Below, one piece after another: positions 8,124 through 17,852 of a DNA stretch of 64,000 nucleotides; the stretch's first letter is position 1; the number at the start of each line of letters is the position of its first letter. The stretch comes from Paenibacillus sp. PAMC 26794 (GTDB taxonomy: Bacteria; Bacillota; Bacilli; Paenibacillales; Paenibacillaceae): positions 124,001 through 188,000 of the forward strand of contig NZ_ANHX01000025.1 of the NCBI RefSeq assembly GCF_000316035.1, given 5' to 3'. A program made the translations under genes and the position numbers. The notes under the pieces were generated by a model. That model saw only the letters and a program-made list of their open reading frames with translations, made no database searches and had not been told where the DNA came from.

Positions 8124-9880
8124 TATGCTCCCCCTCTTTCGGATCTGCTGACAGGAATCAATTCGGAGAAGACGGGTATCCGGATGTCAATCTTGGCACC
8201 GGAGGATTCCGCGTTAGAGAGCAACATCAAATCATCCTGTTTGTACAGCAAGTGTAATGTTTTCCGAATGGTTGCGATACCCACATGTTCGCCTTCCCGC
8301 CCCTCAAGTGTACCCTCTTGAAATCCCTGAAGCCATGCGGTCGGGAACCCGTCTCCATTGTCTTCAATCACGATATGAACGTAAGTTTCGCCTTCAATCA
8401 TCTCCATATTCACTCGAATAAAAATGGATAACAGCTCCCCATATGTCAGCGCATGCTTGAAACAGTTCTCTACAAACGTCTGAATTAATAGCTGCGGGAT
8501 ACGAACAAGACCAGCTCTTGGTTCCAGATCCGTCATATAAAAAATTTGATCAGGATATCGAATTTCCTGCATTCGAATATAGTTTTCAACATGTCTCATC
8601 TCTTCATCGATACTAACAAGCATCAGCTCTGCCTTGAACATATACCGAAGATGCCTGGATAACATCTGGATCATCTGCCTGATCTCTTCATTCCTGTTCT
8701 GATACGTAAGGCTGGATATGGTCGATATGGCATTCAGATAGAAGTGTGGTCTGATCTGCATCTGTAACACTTTCAGCTCCGCCCGGCTTTTTTCAATGCG
8801 TTCTTCATAGGATTGAATCTTCAGACGAGTAATCTCATGTACCATCGACTGAAAAGCGTGGAACAGCTTCATAAATTCAAGTGAGTATTCTCTGGAAGGT
8901 GGCGGGAAGGACGGCTTTCCTTTCTCCACCTCTTTTGCAGACCGGACAAGCTCGAGAATAGGACGCAACATCTCTTTGGCGATAAATCTCATGACGAGTG
9001 GCACCACAATAATGGAGGTTGCTCCAAGAACAATGATTAGCCATTGAATAAGCTTTAAGCCGGAGAATATGCTTTGTTTTGCAACCATATGGGTTATTTC
9101 ACCAAACTCGGCAATCGGCTTGCTTACAAAAAGATATCGTTTGCCCAGTTGCTGTTCTGCGGTTTGCAAACGATCCTTCGTTGTGATTACCTCGGTGTTG
9201 GTCGTTGTCAGAATGCTTCCGTCCTGACCAGTCAGCACAAATGAACTGGCAGGTTCTCCTTCGCTGCTGGTCAGGGAAAACAAACTACTCGCTTGAACAT
9301 AGGTCCCAAAGCTAACATCCTCGTACGTAATAAACTTGAACAAATAGAACGTTCCATGCACACTTATAATGCTCCACTGTACTTCCTGATCCCCGGACAG
9401 TTTCAGCGCTTGCCAGTTCTGTTGCTTCAAAAAATCGAATAAAGCCACCTTATCCGAAGAATGAATTCGGTTGCCAAACAGTGTCAAGAGCCTTTCGTCA
9501 CGTGCAATCTGAATAAACATGCCATCACTGGCGTAGTTGTTGGACATTTTGGACTTGAGCGCGTTCATTAAACGCATCTCCTTGAAGTAATCTCCTTCTC
9601 CAGAGTGTATGTATTGAGTCGAATAATCACGGGCAAAATCGGCTTGATTCTCAAAGACTTCCATCAGATCCTTGGCATAAATATCCAGATTATTGTGAAT
9701 GGATTCGGTATAAATGGCCAGTGTGTGCTCCGAGTTGCTGACAATTTGTTTCTGTACAATCTGAAGCGAATAGATGTTACTCAAGAGAAGTGCCGCAAAG
9801 AGAATGACCAGAATAACAGTGATCTGGGTGTACAATCGAACTACGATGCTCCTGCTCCTCGATAAACGTCTTCCCTTCAT
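8123..9880 (-). CDS. Sensor histidine kinase, YesM-type
   Basis: A 585-residue membrane kinase. Transmembrane segments lie at about 15-37 and 280-303, bracketing an extracellular sensor domain of roughly 240 residues, followed by a HAMP linker. The His_kinase motif reads MQIRPHFYLNAIS near residue 380 with the phosphorylated His, and the ATP-binding lobe has ENCFKHAL and VIEDNGDGFP. That order is the YesM/LytS-like class that pairs with AraC-type regulators in Paenibacillus. AGAGGG precedes the ATG at 9880. It leads a two-gene operon with the regulator. Confidence 0.9.
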   Translation of the reverse strand: MKGRRLSRSRSIVVRLYTQITVILVILFAALLLSNIYSLQIVQKQIVSNSEHTLAIYTESIHNNLDIYAKDLMEVFENQADFARDYSTQYIHSGEGDYFKEMRLMNALKSKMSNNYASDGMFIQIARDERLLTLFGNRIHSSDKVALFDFLKQQNWQALKLSGDQEVQWSIISVHGTFYLFKFITYEDVSFGTYVQASSLFSLTSSEGEPASSFVLTGQDGSILTTTNTEVITTKDRLQTAEQQLGKRYLFVSKPIAEFGEITHMVAKQSIFSGLKLIQWLIIVLGATSIIVVPLVMRFIAKEMLRPILELVRSAKEVEKGKPSFPPPSREYSLEFMKLFHAFQSMVHEITRLKIQSYEERIEKSRAELKVLQMQIRPHFYLNAISTISSLTYQNRNEEIRQMIQMLSRHLRYMFKAELMLVSIDEEMRHVENYIRMQEIRYPDQIFYMTDLEPRAGLVRIPQLLIQTFVENCFKHALTYGELLSIFIRVNMEMIEGETYVHIVIEDNGDGFPTAWLQGFQEGTLEGREGEHVGIATIRKTLHLLYKQDDLMLLSNAESSGAKIDIRIPVFSELIPVSRSERGGA

Positions 9881-9996
9881 GGCTTTCCCTCTTCTCTTGT
9901 TTTATCGCATAATTCACACAGCCCCTGAACCATCGCTGCATTACTCGCGACCTTCAGAGGCTTGGCTTGGTACAACTGTTATATTAACTTACGCTT

Positions 9997-10803
9997 TCAA
10001 TTGACCGTCTCTCCCGCCCATTCCAGCGCACGGGCAATATAATCATTCCAGAAATCCCAGTTATGCAGCCCTGGGCCCTCCGTGTAGATCACGGGAACAT
10101 TCTCAGTCCGCAGGAAATCCCGGAAGCGTTGATTAACATCCAGCAAGAAGTCCCCTGTACCACAGGCCATATAGATTTGCGGGATGGGCATCCTTTTTTC
10201 CTTCAACTGCAAGACCAAAGCTTCCGGATCTTTATCACTGCCCTCAAGCTGATTCAGATCACCAAATACTCGCCGGAAATAGCTGTAATCGGCTATCCCA
10301 TCACTATATCCAGGCTGTGCACTTGCTATTTTGTAGGAAATAAGGGCTGAAGATAACGCGATAATACCGCCGAAATGTTCGGCATATTTCAAGCCGTTTC
10401 GGATCGCCCCATACCCGCCCATGGATAAACCACCAATATAAGTGTCTTCCCGGCGTCCGGAGAGCGGAAACAGTCCACGCGTGAATTCTACCAGTTCCTT
10501 GCCTACATATTGTCCATGCAGATCCCCCTTATCCTCATCATCCAGATAAAAATGATTTTCACCTGCCGGCATAAATATAGCCATCCGGTATCGGTCAGCA
10601 AGCTCACGTATACGCGAGAAAGTAATCCAGTCCCATTGACTTCCCGAGTATCCGTTCAGCAGATATAGGGATTTAAGGGGCTTCTGTCCGTTCATCGACT
10701 CAGACTGTCCCGGAATCATGGGTGAGTCCACTGGCAGAAGGGCGTTAAACGACACTTCTCTGCGCATGCTTTTTGAAAAGAAGTTTACCTGTACTGTGGC
10801 CAT
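9997..10803 (-). CDS. Esterase family alpha/beta hydrolase (PF00756-like, EstA/FrmB type)
   Basis: A 268-residue cytoplasmic alpha/beta hydrolase without signal peptide. The nucleophile elbow reads GGLSMGGYGA, the acid is probably in ACGTGDFLLD, and the catalytic His in GLHNWDFWN near the C-terminus. The N-terminus MATVQVNFFSKSMRREV resembles tributyrin-type esterases that remove short acyl groups. The ATG at 10803 follows AGGAGG with good spacing; the longer frame adds 16 residues with no ribosome site. It is the last gene of the collinear set that includes a sucrose-type phosphorylase and a sugar kinase, 22 bases after the phosphorylase stop, which suggests it deacylates a sugar ester. Confidence 0.82.
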   Translation of the reverse strand: MATVQVNFFSKSMRREVSFNALLPVDSPMIPGQSESMNGQKPLKSLYLLNGYSGSQWDWITFSRIRELADRYRMAIFMPAGENHFYLDDEDKGDLHGQYVGKELVEFTRGLFPLSGRREDTYIGGLSMGGYGAIRNGLKYAEHFGGIIALSSALISYKIASAQPGYSDGIADYSYFRRVFGDLNQLEGSDKDPEALVLQLKEKRMPIPQIYMACGTGDFLLDVNQRFRDFLRTENVPVIYTEGPGLHNWDFWNDYIARALEWAGETVN

Positions 10804-10825
10804 ATATGCAACCTCCTGATTTGGG

Positions 10826-12292
10826 TCAAATCCGATATTCCACGAACTCACCAGAATCTTCGGTATACCTCACGATGGATTGATACGTTTTGAGGTCAAC
10901 TGTCAGTCGGCATTGCTGTTCACCCAGAATCCACGCCAGACATATGATATCATCCGTTGATTCCAGCACACTAAACTGCCCTTGAAACGCCTGATGTGTA
11001 TTCCGAAACCGGATTAACTCCGTAAGGCGAAGCACGACCTTTTTCTCCAGCTGCCGCTTAATTTCCTCCATCGTATAGTTCTGGCGATTAATCTCTCTTC
11101 CCTCACCGGTCAGTGCAACGCGCTCCAGATCATTTACTCCAGCGAAGAGTCCCACATAATAGACCTGGGGAATACCCGGAACAAAAAACTGAATGGCTCG
11201 CGCCGCGAGGTAAGCATCATCATCTTCATTCAAGGCACTGTAATACGTGCACCGGATCTGATGTACATCAAAGCCATCCTCCGATTTATGTTTATCGGAC
11301 AATATAAGACTGAGGTTGGCTCCACGCTCCAGACATGTATCCACTATCCGCTGTGCAACCTGCGTTTCGATTAATCCATCCAGATCCGGTTTGACCGGAA
11401 TGCCGTCATGACAATCCAGCATCGTAAACTGTTTGGCAGGTCTAGTCTCCAGATAACGGCACAATTCACCGCCAGAACGGTTAATCAATGCCTCCAGGAC
11501 CCGGTATGGCAGTATAAAATCGTATATCCAGCAGCCGTATTCCGCCAGCTTGTACTGTATGCTGTAATGAGCATGTACCTCGGGCAGCAATTCCATCTCC
11601 AGCTCATCGGCTAACGCCTTCACCCAGTCCAGGAAAACGTAAATATCCGGTTCAACAAAGAAACAACTGGTTCCCAACTTTTTAATTACGTAGCCAACCG
11701 CATCCAGCCGCACCATTTTGACATTGTTCTGTTTGAAGTTCACAAAGAAGGAGCGAAGCAATTGCTGAGTGACAGCAGCGCGAATATCAAGGTCAATCTG
11801 TTCCGACGGATCGGTCTTGCCAAAGGTGGTCCATACCTTCTCCTCCTGGCCATTCTCCTGAATGACAAAACTGGAATATGGGACTTCACGCCGTAAAAAC
11901 ATGTTGTCGATATGTTCTTGAACGGGATTACCATCTTCCCACACCTTATCCAGCGTCAAGAACAGATCCGCATATTCAGATGCACGTCCTTTAATCAGAA
12001 AATCCTGAAAATAGGGGGACTGCTGTGAAATATGATTGACCATCAGATCCACCAGTACATCTGTATGCTCGCCAATGGAGCGAATGTCATCCCAGGAACC
12101 AAACGCAGGATCAATTTCCAAATAGGTCAGTGGAGCAAATCCGCGGTCTCCCGAGGAAGGAAAGGGTGGCAATATATGGACCCCTCCCGGGAAAAGATCG
12201 GCAAAATCCGTTCGCAGCAATTGGTCCAGCGTGCTCAAACTGCCTCCAAGTGAATCTGGATACGTTATTAATTGAACCTGATTTTTAAGCAT
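10826..12292 (-). CDS. gtfA: Sucrose phosphorylase or sucrose-6F-phosphate phosphorylase (GH13_18)
   Basis: A 488-residue cytoplasmic GH13 subfamily 18 phosphorylase that would split a glucosyl-fructoside with phosphate to glucose-1-phosphate. The catalytic residues align closely with Bifidobacterium sucrose phosphorylase: nucleophile Asp197 in VRLDAVGY, acid/base Glu238 in LLPEVHAHY and stabiliser Asp296 in DCHDGIPV. In the acceptor site Phe341-Asp342 are followed by His344-Gln345, and Arg134 lies in FLRREVP. As I remember, Arg134 and His344 mark enzymes preferring sucrose 6F-phosphate, so the substrate may be phosphorylated or otherwise substituted on fructose. The ATG at 12292 (GAGGG 8 bases upstream) is preferred to the GTG at 12301. 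It overlaps the kinase gene by 8 bases. Confidence 0.85.
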   Translation of the reverse strand: MLKNQVQLITYPDSLGGSLSTLDQLLRTDFADLFPGGVHILPPFPSSGDRGFAPLTYLEIDPAFGSWDDIRSIGEHTDVLVDLMVNHISQQSPYFQDFLIKGRASEYADLFLTLDKVWEDGNPVQEHIDNMFLRREVPYSSFVIQENGQEEKVWTTFGKTDPSEQIDLDIRAAVTQQLLRSFFVNFKQNNVKMVRLDAVGYVIKKLGTSCFFVEPDIYVFLDWVKALADELEMELLPEVHAHYSIQYKLAEYGCWIYDFILPYRVLEALINRSGGELCRYLETRPAKQFTMLDCHDGIPVKPDLDGLIETQVAQRIVDTCLERGANLSLILSDKHKSEDGFDVHQIRCTYYSALNEDDDAYLAARAIQFFVPGIPQVYYVGLFAGVNDLERVALTGEGREINRQNYTMEEIKRQLEKKVVLRLTELIRFRNTHQAFQGQFSVLESTDDIICLAWILGEQQCRLTVDLKTYQSIVRYTEDSGEFVEYRI

Positions 12293-13262
12293 AGGATGCA
12301 CCCTCTTCTATTCCAAACTCTTGTCTGATCGTCTTGAGTGGTGGCAGATCCACGATGGCACCACTGTATCGTAATTTATAGGCACTGACAGCAAACCCCG
12401 ACTTCAGTGCTTCGTGGAGTGTGTAACCCTCCACAAGTCCGGTATAAAAGCCTGACCAGAAGGCATCTCCAGCCCCCGTTGTATCCACGACCTCTGTTGC
12501 ACAGGAAGCAAACGTCACGATCTCTTTGCCATTCGAGACCATCGCTCCGTCTTCCCCCAACGTCAGAATCACCAACCGGGCCCCCAATGCCAAAAATCGT
12601 TGCATATGCTGCTCTGCCGTTGCTTCTCCAAACAGACGGTCCGCATCATCCTTGGATGGTTTGATGAAATCCACCTGCGGGATCATCGCTTTGACATAAG
12701 CCACACCATCTTCTCCTGGCTGCCAAATCATTGAATGAAAGTTCGGATCAAATCCGATATATATCCCTTTCCTTCTCGCTTCAATCATAACTTTTTCCAC
12801 CGTATCCCTGGCTGGCTGTCGCGATAAAGGCCAACAGGAAAAATGAATGATCTTGGAATTACCCAGCAACGACTCAAGTGATGCATCGTAATTCAGTTGA
12901 TAATCAGCCGCCCGATAAAAAATCGGGATGGGCGTTCCCTTGCTTTTACTAACCACAACCATGCTAGTAGCTTCATTCACACGTTTAATGCTTGCTATAT
13001 CCATACCCGCCTGCTGAAGATGTTGCAGTAAAAATGTCCCAAATCCATCCTCTCCAACGGCTGAAACAATACGTGACCGTATCCCGAGCCGATTGACATT
13101 GATCGCGATGTTGGAAGGTGCACCTCCAACATAACGTGTATACCCGTCAGATTCTGCATGATCTCCGTATTCATTGGATATCAGATCCACCAGCAACTCA
13201 CCGATAGCTAACAGATCATTGGAACGATTCTCAAAAGTAATCCTTTCATCCAGCTCAAACAT
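12285..13262 (-). CDS. PfkB-family sugar kinase (probable fructokinase)
   Basis: A 325-residue ribokinase-fold kinase. The N-terminal signature is AIGELLVDLIS, the substrate loop GGAPSNIAINVNRLG, and the ATP/anion-hole motif with catalytic Asp reads DTTGAGDAFWSGF near residue 250. Its gene overlaps the phosphorylase gene by 8 bases, so the two are translationally coupled and probably act on the same sugar: fructose released by phosphorolysis would become fructose-6-phosphate. If the phosphorylase acts on a phosphorylated disaccharide, this kinase could supply that phosphate instead. The ATG at 13262 follows GGAGGG; the longer frame to 13295 has no ribosome site. Confidence 0.85.
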   Translation of the reverse strand: MFELDERITFENRSNDLLAIGELLVDLISNEYGDHAESDGYTRYVGGAPSNIAINVNRLGIRSRIVSAVGEDGFGTFLLQHLQQAGMDIASIKRVNEATSMVVVSKSKGTPIPIFYRAADYQLNYDASLESLLGNSKIIHFSCWPLSRQPARDTVEKVMIEARRKGIYIGFDPNFHSMIWQPGEDGVAYVKAMIPQVDFIKPSKDDADRLFGEATAEQHMQRFLALGARLVILTLGEDGAMVSNGKEIVTFASCATEVVDTTGAGDAFWSGFYTGLVEGYTLHEALKSGFAVSAYKLRYSGAIVDLPPLKTIRQEFGIEEGASYA

Positions 13263-13376
13263 AGTCTTCCCTCCTCTAAGCATTGCCAGCATCATCTAAA
13301 AAGTAACAGCATGACAGAACAACCTTATTGTAATAACGTTTCCTATCTGATGCTTTAATTAAGACGTGCTCTTTTT

Positions 13377-14318
13377 TTAAAAATCAGTCTTCCTATACGC
13401 TCGGACCAGACTCTGAATGTACTCCGATCGAATACGCTGGCTGATGTCCGCTTCGGGAACGACATGTTCAGAAGCATGGTAACAACCCGGGTACAGATGA
13501 AACTCAACCTCCACTCCATCCCTTGCCAGCCGGGTGACATAATCTAACGTCTCGTCACGGAAGAGATCAAGTTCGCCAACACACATATAGGCGGCTGGCA
13601 AATCCGACAGATCGGTCGCAAGGCCAGGGCTAGCATAGATTGGAACGCCCTCCGTTAATTCCTGCCCCAAATACATGCGCCATGCTTCTAGGTTGTTTGC
13701 ACGATTCCATACCGACGGATGCGTAATCTCATAACTGGACGGCGTCACATTGCGATGATCCAGCATCGGATAGAGTGGCATTTGAAACATGATCCCGGGA
13801 CCATGACGATCTCTCGCCAAAAGTGTAAGAGCCGCTGCCAAACCACCACCCGCACTGGCCCCGCCAACGGCAATACGATGGCAATCCATTCCCCACACCT
13901 CAGCTGAAGCGAATATCCATTGCAGCGTGCTATAACAGTCTTCTAACCCTGCAGGATAAGGGAATTCAGGGGCCAAGCGATAATTCGGGGAAACCACAAT
14001 ACAGTCCGCAGCGGACACAAAGTCGATACAAAGCTGATCATCCGCTTCGGGGCTGCCTAAAATCAAACCACCGCCATGAATCCATAATAACGTCGGTCGT
14101 TTCATGATATCCGCATGGCGTGGCTTATAGAGTCTGACCTGCAGCTCATTCCCGTGTACCCCGCGGATCTGCAAATCCACAATCTCGACAGCTTTGGATT
14201 GCTGTACCGCCTGAGGATGTATAGCACGTATTTGCATTAAATCTTCGGGAAGTCTGAACGGTTCCAGTATGGATAATCCTGCCCGTAATTCCGGAACCAC
14301 ACGCTTCTCAAACTCCAT
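13377..14318 (-). CDS. Alpha/beta hydrolase, hormone-sensitive-lipase family
   Basis: A 313-residue cytoplasmic esterase of the HSL/AB hydrolase_3 group. The oxyanion-hole motif HGGGLILGS lies near residue 81, the nucleophile in GGASAGGGLA near residue 153, the acid in VGELDLFRDE and the His in GCYHASE near the C-terminus. Enzymes of this family cut small acyl esters; the physiological substrate cannot be read. The ATG at 14318 has GGAGG 8 bases upstream. It lies between the serine hydrolase and the kinase on the same strand and is the second of three unrelated esterase folds in the cluster. Confidence 0.85.
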   Translation of the reverse strand: MEFEKRVVPELRAGLSILEPFRLPEDLMQIRAIHPQAVQQSKAVEIVDLQIRGVHGNELQVRLYKPRHADIMKRPTLLWIHGGGLILGSPEADDQLCIDFVSAADCIVVSPNYRLAPEFPYPAGLEDCYSTLQWIFASAEVWGMDCHRIAVGGASAGGGLAAALTLLARDRHGPGIMFQMPLYPMLDHRNVTPSSYEITHPSVWNRANNLEAWRMYLGQELTEGVPIYASPGLATDLSDLPAAYMCVGELDLFRDETLDYVTRLARDGVEVEFHLYPGCYHASEHVVPEADISQRIRSEYIQSLVRAYRKTDF

Positions 14319-14396
14319 GGGTTATCCTCCATTCTCATAACTACCAAGTACTGGGGCTTCGTACACTTCTTTGCTACAATATCATCACATTTATTC

Positions 14397-15869
14397 CTAC
14401 GTTGCATGGCCCTTCAAACGTTCTTCAATGCATTCAAAATTTAAATGAACATAATCCATGTGGATGATCTGATCTTCAAATACGAAACGAATACGGTCGT
14501 AATGTGGAGAGTCAGGCATGCATATACATATCTCCAAGGTGGATGAATGAATCCATGACCCTTTGACAGCAACCAGCCTCCCTGAAGGCAATCGTGCCTC
14601 TCCCCATTCATATCGACCTGACAATCCTTGTGTGCCCGCATCATCCTTCCATTCAAAATACCAGGATTGGTTCGTCAGACTCAGGGCGATACACTTCAGA
14701 TTTTGTTTGTTCTGCTCCAGCTTATAACGTCTGGTGCCTGTAACCGGCATAGACTCATGAATACTCGTCTTATGCCCCACTTCCAAGTTCGTGAGTCTCT
14801 CCGAAAGCTGCTGTTGTGCAGACAAATTCGGAGGCAGAGCAGCATCCTGCATCGCAGGCAGCAGATGTGTCCATATTGCATCCATTACACGTTGCATGTC
14901 GCTCAGTCCGGCCTGGATCGCAATCACTGCATTCCGCTCCGGGAGTACAATGCAGTACTGTCCAAATGCTCCGTCTGCCCTATATGCCTGATGACGACAT
15001 TGCCAGAATTGATACCCATAACCCTGTTGCCAGTCTATATTCGCATCCTCTTCACCAGATGAACTGACATTGACACTATTTACTTGACAGGAAGTGGCCT
15101 GCTGTATCCATGAGGGCGACAACAGCGACGTACCGTTCCACTGTCCTTGATTTAGGAGAAATTGACCAAACTCGGCCACATCTCTCGTTCGAAGTGATAA
15201 CCCCCAGCCACCGATGTTTCCCCCTTCAGACGTTTGCTCCCAGATGGGCTTGGAAATTCCCAGGGGCTGAAACAATCTGGGATGCAGATAATCGGCGAGG
15301 CAAACACCCGCGACTCGCTCCACAATGGCACCGAGCACATAACTGGCTCCTGTGTTGTATAGAAAATGTGTCCCGGGTTCATGAACGAGAGGCTGGTCAA
15401 AAAATGCCTGGATTTCATCACCGTCTGTTCGGTCACCAATCCGCAGTTCGGCACGGTAGTCCATAAATCTGCCTGTTGTACCCAATCTTGCGGTATCGGT
15501 ATCATGACCTGTTGTCATGGTTAACAGATGGCGGATTCTCAGCTTTCCCATGTCTATAGATGATTGCGCTGGCTTAACCTCGGGAAAATAATTCAGGACC
15601 GGGTCCTCCACTGACAGCAAGCCTTCCTGCAAGGCGAATCCGGTTGCCATCGAAGTAAAACTCTTTGTGAGAGAATATACAGCATGCGGCATCTCCGGAC
15701 GATAAGGCTTCCACCATCCTTCGGTAACAAGATGTCCATGTCTTTTCAGCACGAATCCATGCAGCTCAATGCTTTCGGCTTCAACCCATGCCAGAAAATC
15801 GTTGATACCTGCTGAAGTTGTCCCCTGTTCTTCAGGTGTACTTGGTGGACAGAATGTATTCCGTTTCAT
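14397..15869 (-). CDS. Serine hydrolase of the beta-lactamase (class C/esterase EstB) family
   Basis: A 490-residue protein with the SxxK motif at Ser66-Leu-Thr-Lys69 in YSLTKSF and the second-motif Tyr in FLYNTGASY near residue 170. A C-terminal domain of about 130 residues is also present. There is no signal peptide, so unlike most penicillin-binding relatives it is probably cytoplasmic and works as an esterase. The ATG at 15869 follows AAGGAG. It is the first gene after the perfect palindrome at 15904-15923 and so leads the enzyme half of the LacI-controlled locus. Function as an acyl-sugar esterase is inference from neighbours. Confidence 0.82.
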   Translation of the reverse strand: MKRNTFCPPSTPEEQGTTSAGINDFLAWVEAESIELHGFVLKRHGHLVTEGWWKPYRPEMPHAVYSLTKSFTSMATGFALQEGLLSVEDPVLNYFPEVKPAQSSIDMGKLRIRHLLTMTTGHDTDTARLGTTGRFMDYRAELRIGDRTDGDEIQAFFDQPLVHEPGTHFLYNTGASYVLGAIVERVAGVCLADYLHPRLFQPLGISKPIWEQTSEGGNIGGWGLSLRTRDVAEFGQFLLNQGQWNGTSLLSPSWIQQATSCQVNSVNVSSSGEEDANIDWQQGYGYQFWQCRHQAYRADGAFGQYCIVLPERNAVIAIQAGLSDMQRVMDAIWTHLLPAMQDAALPPNLSAQQQLSERLTNLEVGHKTSIHESMPVTGTRRYKLEQNKQNLKCIALSLTNQSWYFEWKDDAGTQGLSGRYEWGEARLPSGRLVAVKGSWIHSSTLEICICMPDSPHYDRIRFVFEDQIIHMDYVHLNFECIEERLKGHAT

Positions 15870-15903
15870 TGTGTTCTCCTTCCTGTTCCTGCAGTATAAC
15901 TTT

Positions 15904-15923
15904 TATGTCAACCGGTTGACATA
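15904..15923. promoter_or_regulatory. Predicted LacI-family operator (20-bp perfect palindrome)
   Basis: A perfect inverted repeat with core TGTCAACCGGTTGACA (15906-15921), extended by two further matched bases on each side. The central CCGG-type symmetry is typical of LacI-family operators. It lies 35 bases before the ATG of the serine hydrolase gene, immediately upstream of a TATACT -10-like element (15893-15898, minus strand), and just after the LacI-type gene. The same 16-bp core recurs at 20255-20270, overlapping the promoter of the importer genes. Confidence 0.82.
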
Positions 15924-15962
15924 TTTAACACACAAAAAGTGTGCCCTTTCTAAAGCACCCTT

Positions 15963-16952
15963 CTATGTGGTTTCCCGTTCAACCAACTGGACCGGAAATA
16001 GGTTCATATTTGGCACATCTTCTCCATTAATTTGCTTCACCACCAAATCGATAATCCGTTCGGACATCTCCTCTATGGGCTGTCTGACACTGCTCAGACG
16101 CGGGCTTAACAAAGAAGCAATCTTGACATCATCATAACCAATGATTCGAATATCCTCGGGAATCTGCCTGCCTGCCTGACGAGAAGCCTGCACAACTTCG
16201 GCTGCAATCACATCACTGCTTGCAAATATAGCATCCACATGCGGATATTCGTGAAGGAAGCGAATGATCTCTTGTTCAATCTCCTGTTCATCCTTAACAG
16301 ATGCATCCAGCTGCAAATGAATCGGGTCGTAGCCCGCCTGAGTCACGACTTCATCATAGCCTTGTGCTCTTCCGTTCGCCAGCAACGCCACATGATGCGG
16401 CCCGCCGATACCTCGATAGATAAATGCAGGCTGTCTGCATTTCTTATCCAGTAGCAACTGTGTAGCGAGTCTGCCCCCCATCTCATTGTCCGAAGAAACC
16501 ACCGGAATATTGTCTGCCACTTCACGATCCAAAGAAACAATGGGCAGATTAAGATTCAGATAATGCTCGACATCAAGCACAGAGCTACCTGTAATGATGC
16601 CGTCAACTTTGTTTTTTTTCAACATATCAATATACTTACTCTCTTTGACAAGGTCACGATCCGAGTTACAGAGCAGTAACTTATATCCCTGTTTATCCGC
16701 ATAATACTCGAGATAATACGTCAGCTCACTAAAAAACGGATGGGAAACATCAGGAATAATCAATCCAATCATATTCGATTTTCTCCGAAATAAAGCTCGT
16801 GCCATCTCATTGGGCTGATAATCAAGCTCTTTCATAACACGATATACATTCTCACGTGTTTTCTCGCTAATGTAACCTCTATTGTTTAACACACGGGATA
16901 CGGTTGTGACAGACACTCCCGCCTTTTTGGCTACATCCTCAATCTTGGGCAT
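15963..16952 (-). CDS. LacI-family transcriptional regulator
   Basis: A 329-residue repressor. The N-terminal helix-turn-helix reads IEDVAKKAGVSVTTVSRVL with the hinge-helix segment NEMARALFRRKSN. The rest is a periplasmic-binding-protein-like sugar-sensing domain, including GLIIPDVSHPFF and a dimer-side IIGYDDVKIASLLSPRLSSV. It lies between the importer genes and the enzyme genes on the same strand, and the two identical palindromes on both sides are its likely operators. AAGGTGG precedes the ATG at 16952. If co-transcribed with the importer it would be autoregulated. Confidence 0.92.
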   Translation of the reverse strand: MPKIEDVAKKAGVSVTTVSRVLNNRGYISEKTRENVYRVMKELDYQPNEMARALFRRKSNMIGLIIPDVSHPFFSELTYYLEYYADKQGYKLLLCNSDRDLVKESKYIDMLKKNKVDGIITGSSVLDVEHYLNLNLPIVSLDREVADNIPVVSSDNEMGGRLATQLLLDKKCRQPAFIYRGIGGPHHVALLANGRAQGYDEVVTQAGYDPIHLQLDASVKDEQEIEQEIIRFLHEYPHVDAIFASSDVIAAEVVQASRQAGRQIPEDIRIIGYDDVKIASLLSPRLSSVRQPIEEMSERIIDLVVKQINGEDVPNMNLFPVQLVERETT

Positions 16953-17027
16953 ATCCGTTAACCACCTTGCTTTTTTTACTCATTATAAACTTTTCATTCT
17001 CCTATTACATCCATCCCCCTCTACGCA

Positions 17028-17852
17028 CTATTTCAGTGCACCTTCCGTAATGCCCTTGATGATCTGTTTCTGAAGCAGCAAATACATGATTAACACAGGG
17101 ATAATCGTCATAATCAATCCTGCCATCAGGGGTGCATAGTCAACGGAATAGGAAGAGAAAAAGTTATAGGTGGATAGTGGCAATGTCTTGTGCGCGGGTG
17201 ATAATAACACCAGACTTGGCAGCAGATAATCATTCCAGATCCACAAGACGTCCAGCACAATCAGCGTTACAAATACCGGCCTTAACAGCGGCAGCACAAT
17301 CTGGAAAAAGGTTCGAACCCGGGAGCTTCCTTCAATAAACGCAGATTCTTCAAGCTCAAACGGAATGCCCTTGATGAACCCGTGAAACGTAAATACGCCA
17401 AACGGTACACCGAACCCAAGATACATGAAGAGCAAAGTTACCTTAGAGTCGAGCAAGTTCAGGTTGCCGTATAACATCACGAGCGGAATCATTAACACCT
17501 GAAACGGCAGTGCAAGTGAAGCCAGCATGGCATAGAAGAGAATGCCGTTCACCCGCCACTTGAATCTCACAAACAGATATCCGGTCATGGATGAGAAAAA
17601 GAGAATCAGCAAAACCGCACCAACGGTGATGATGAAGGAATTCATGAATCCGTTCAGGAAATCCATATTATCAAACGCGCTCGCATAGTTACCAAATTCA
17701 ATACCGGTAGGCAACGACAGTGGGTTCTCCACAAATTGCTGGGTTGACTTGAAAGAGTTCATAATGATTAGCAAAAACGGTGTCAAAAACATAAACAATA
17801 GCCCATACAGCAGAGCGGTCTTCAGCTGTGGAAGAAATCGACGGACATTCAT
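17028..17852 (-). CDS. Carbohydrate ABC transporter permease (MalG type)
   Basis: A 274-residue permease with six predicted membrane segments. The EAA loop is ELEESAFIEGSSRVRTFFQI and the C-terminus ends KQIIKGITEGALK, both typical of MalG-type CUT1 permeases. The start ATG overlaps the stop of the partner permease by one base (TGATG), and GGAGG lies inside the upstream gene. There is no ATPase gene nearby, so a shared MsmX-type ATPase is assumed. Confidence 0.9.
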   Translation of the reverse strand: MNVRRFLPQLKTALLYGLLFMFLTPFLLIIMNSFKSTQQFVENPLSLPTGIEFGNYASAFDNMDFLNGFMNSFIITVGAVLLILFFSSMTGYLFVRFKWRVNGILFYAMLASLALPFQVLMIPLVMLYGNLNLLDSKVTLLFMYLGFGVPFGVFTFHGFIKGIPFELEESAFIEGSSRVRTFFQIVLPLLRPVFVTLIVLDVLWIWNDYLLPSLVLLSPAHKTLPLSTYNFFSSYSVDYAPLMAGLIMTIIPVLIMYLLLQKQIIKGITEGALK

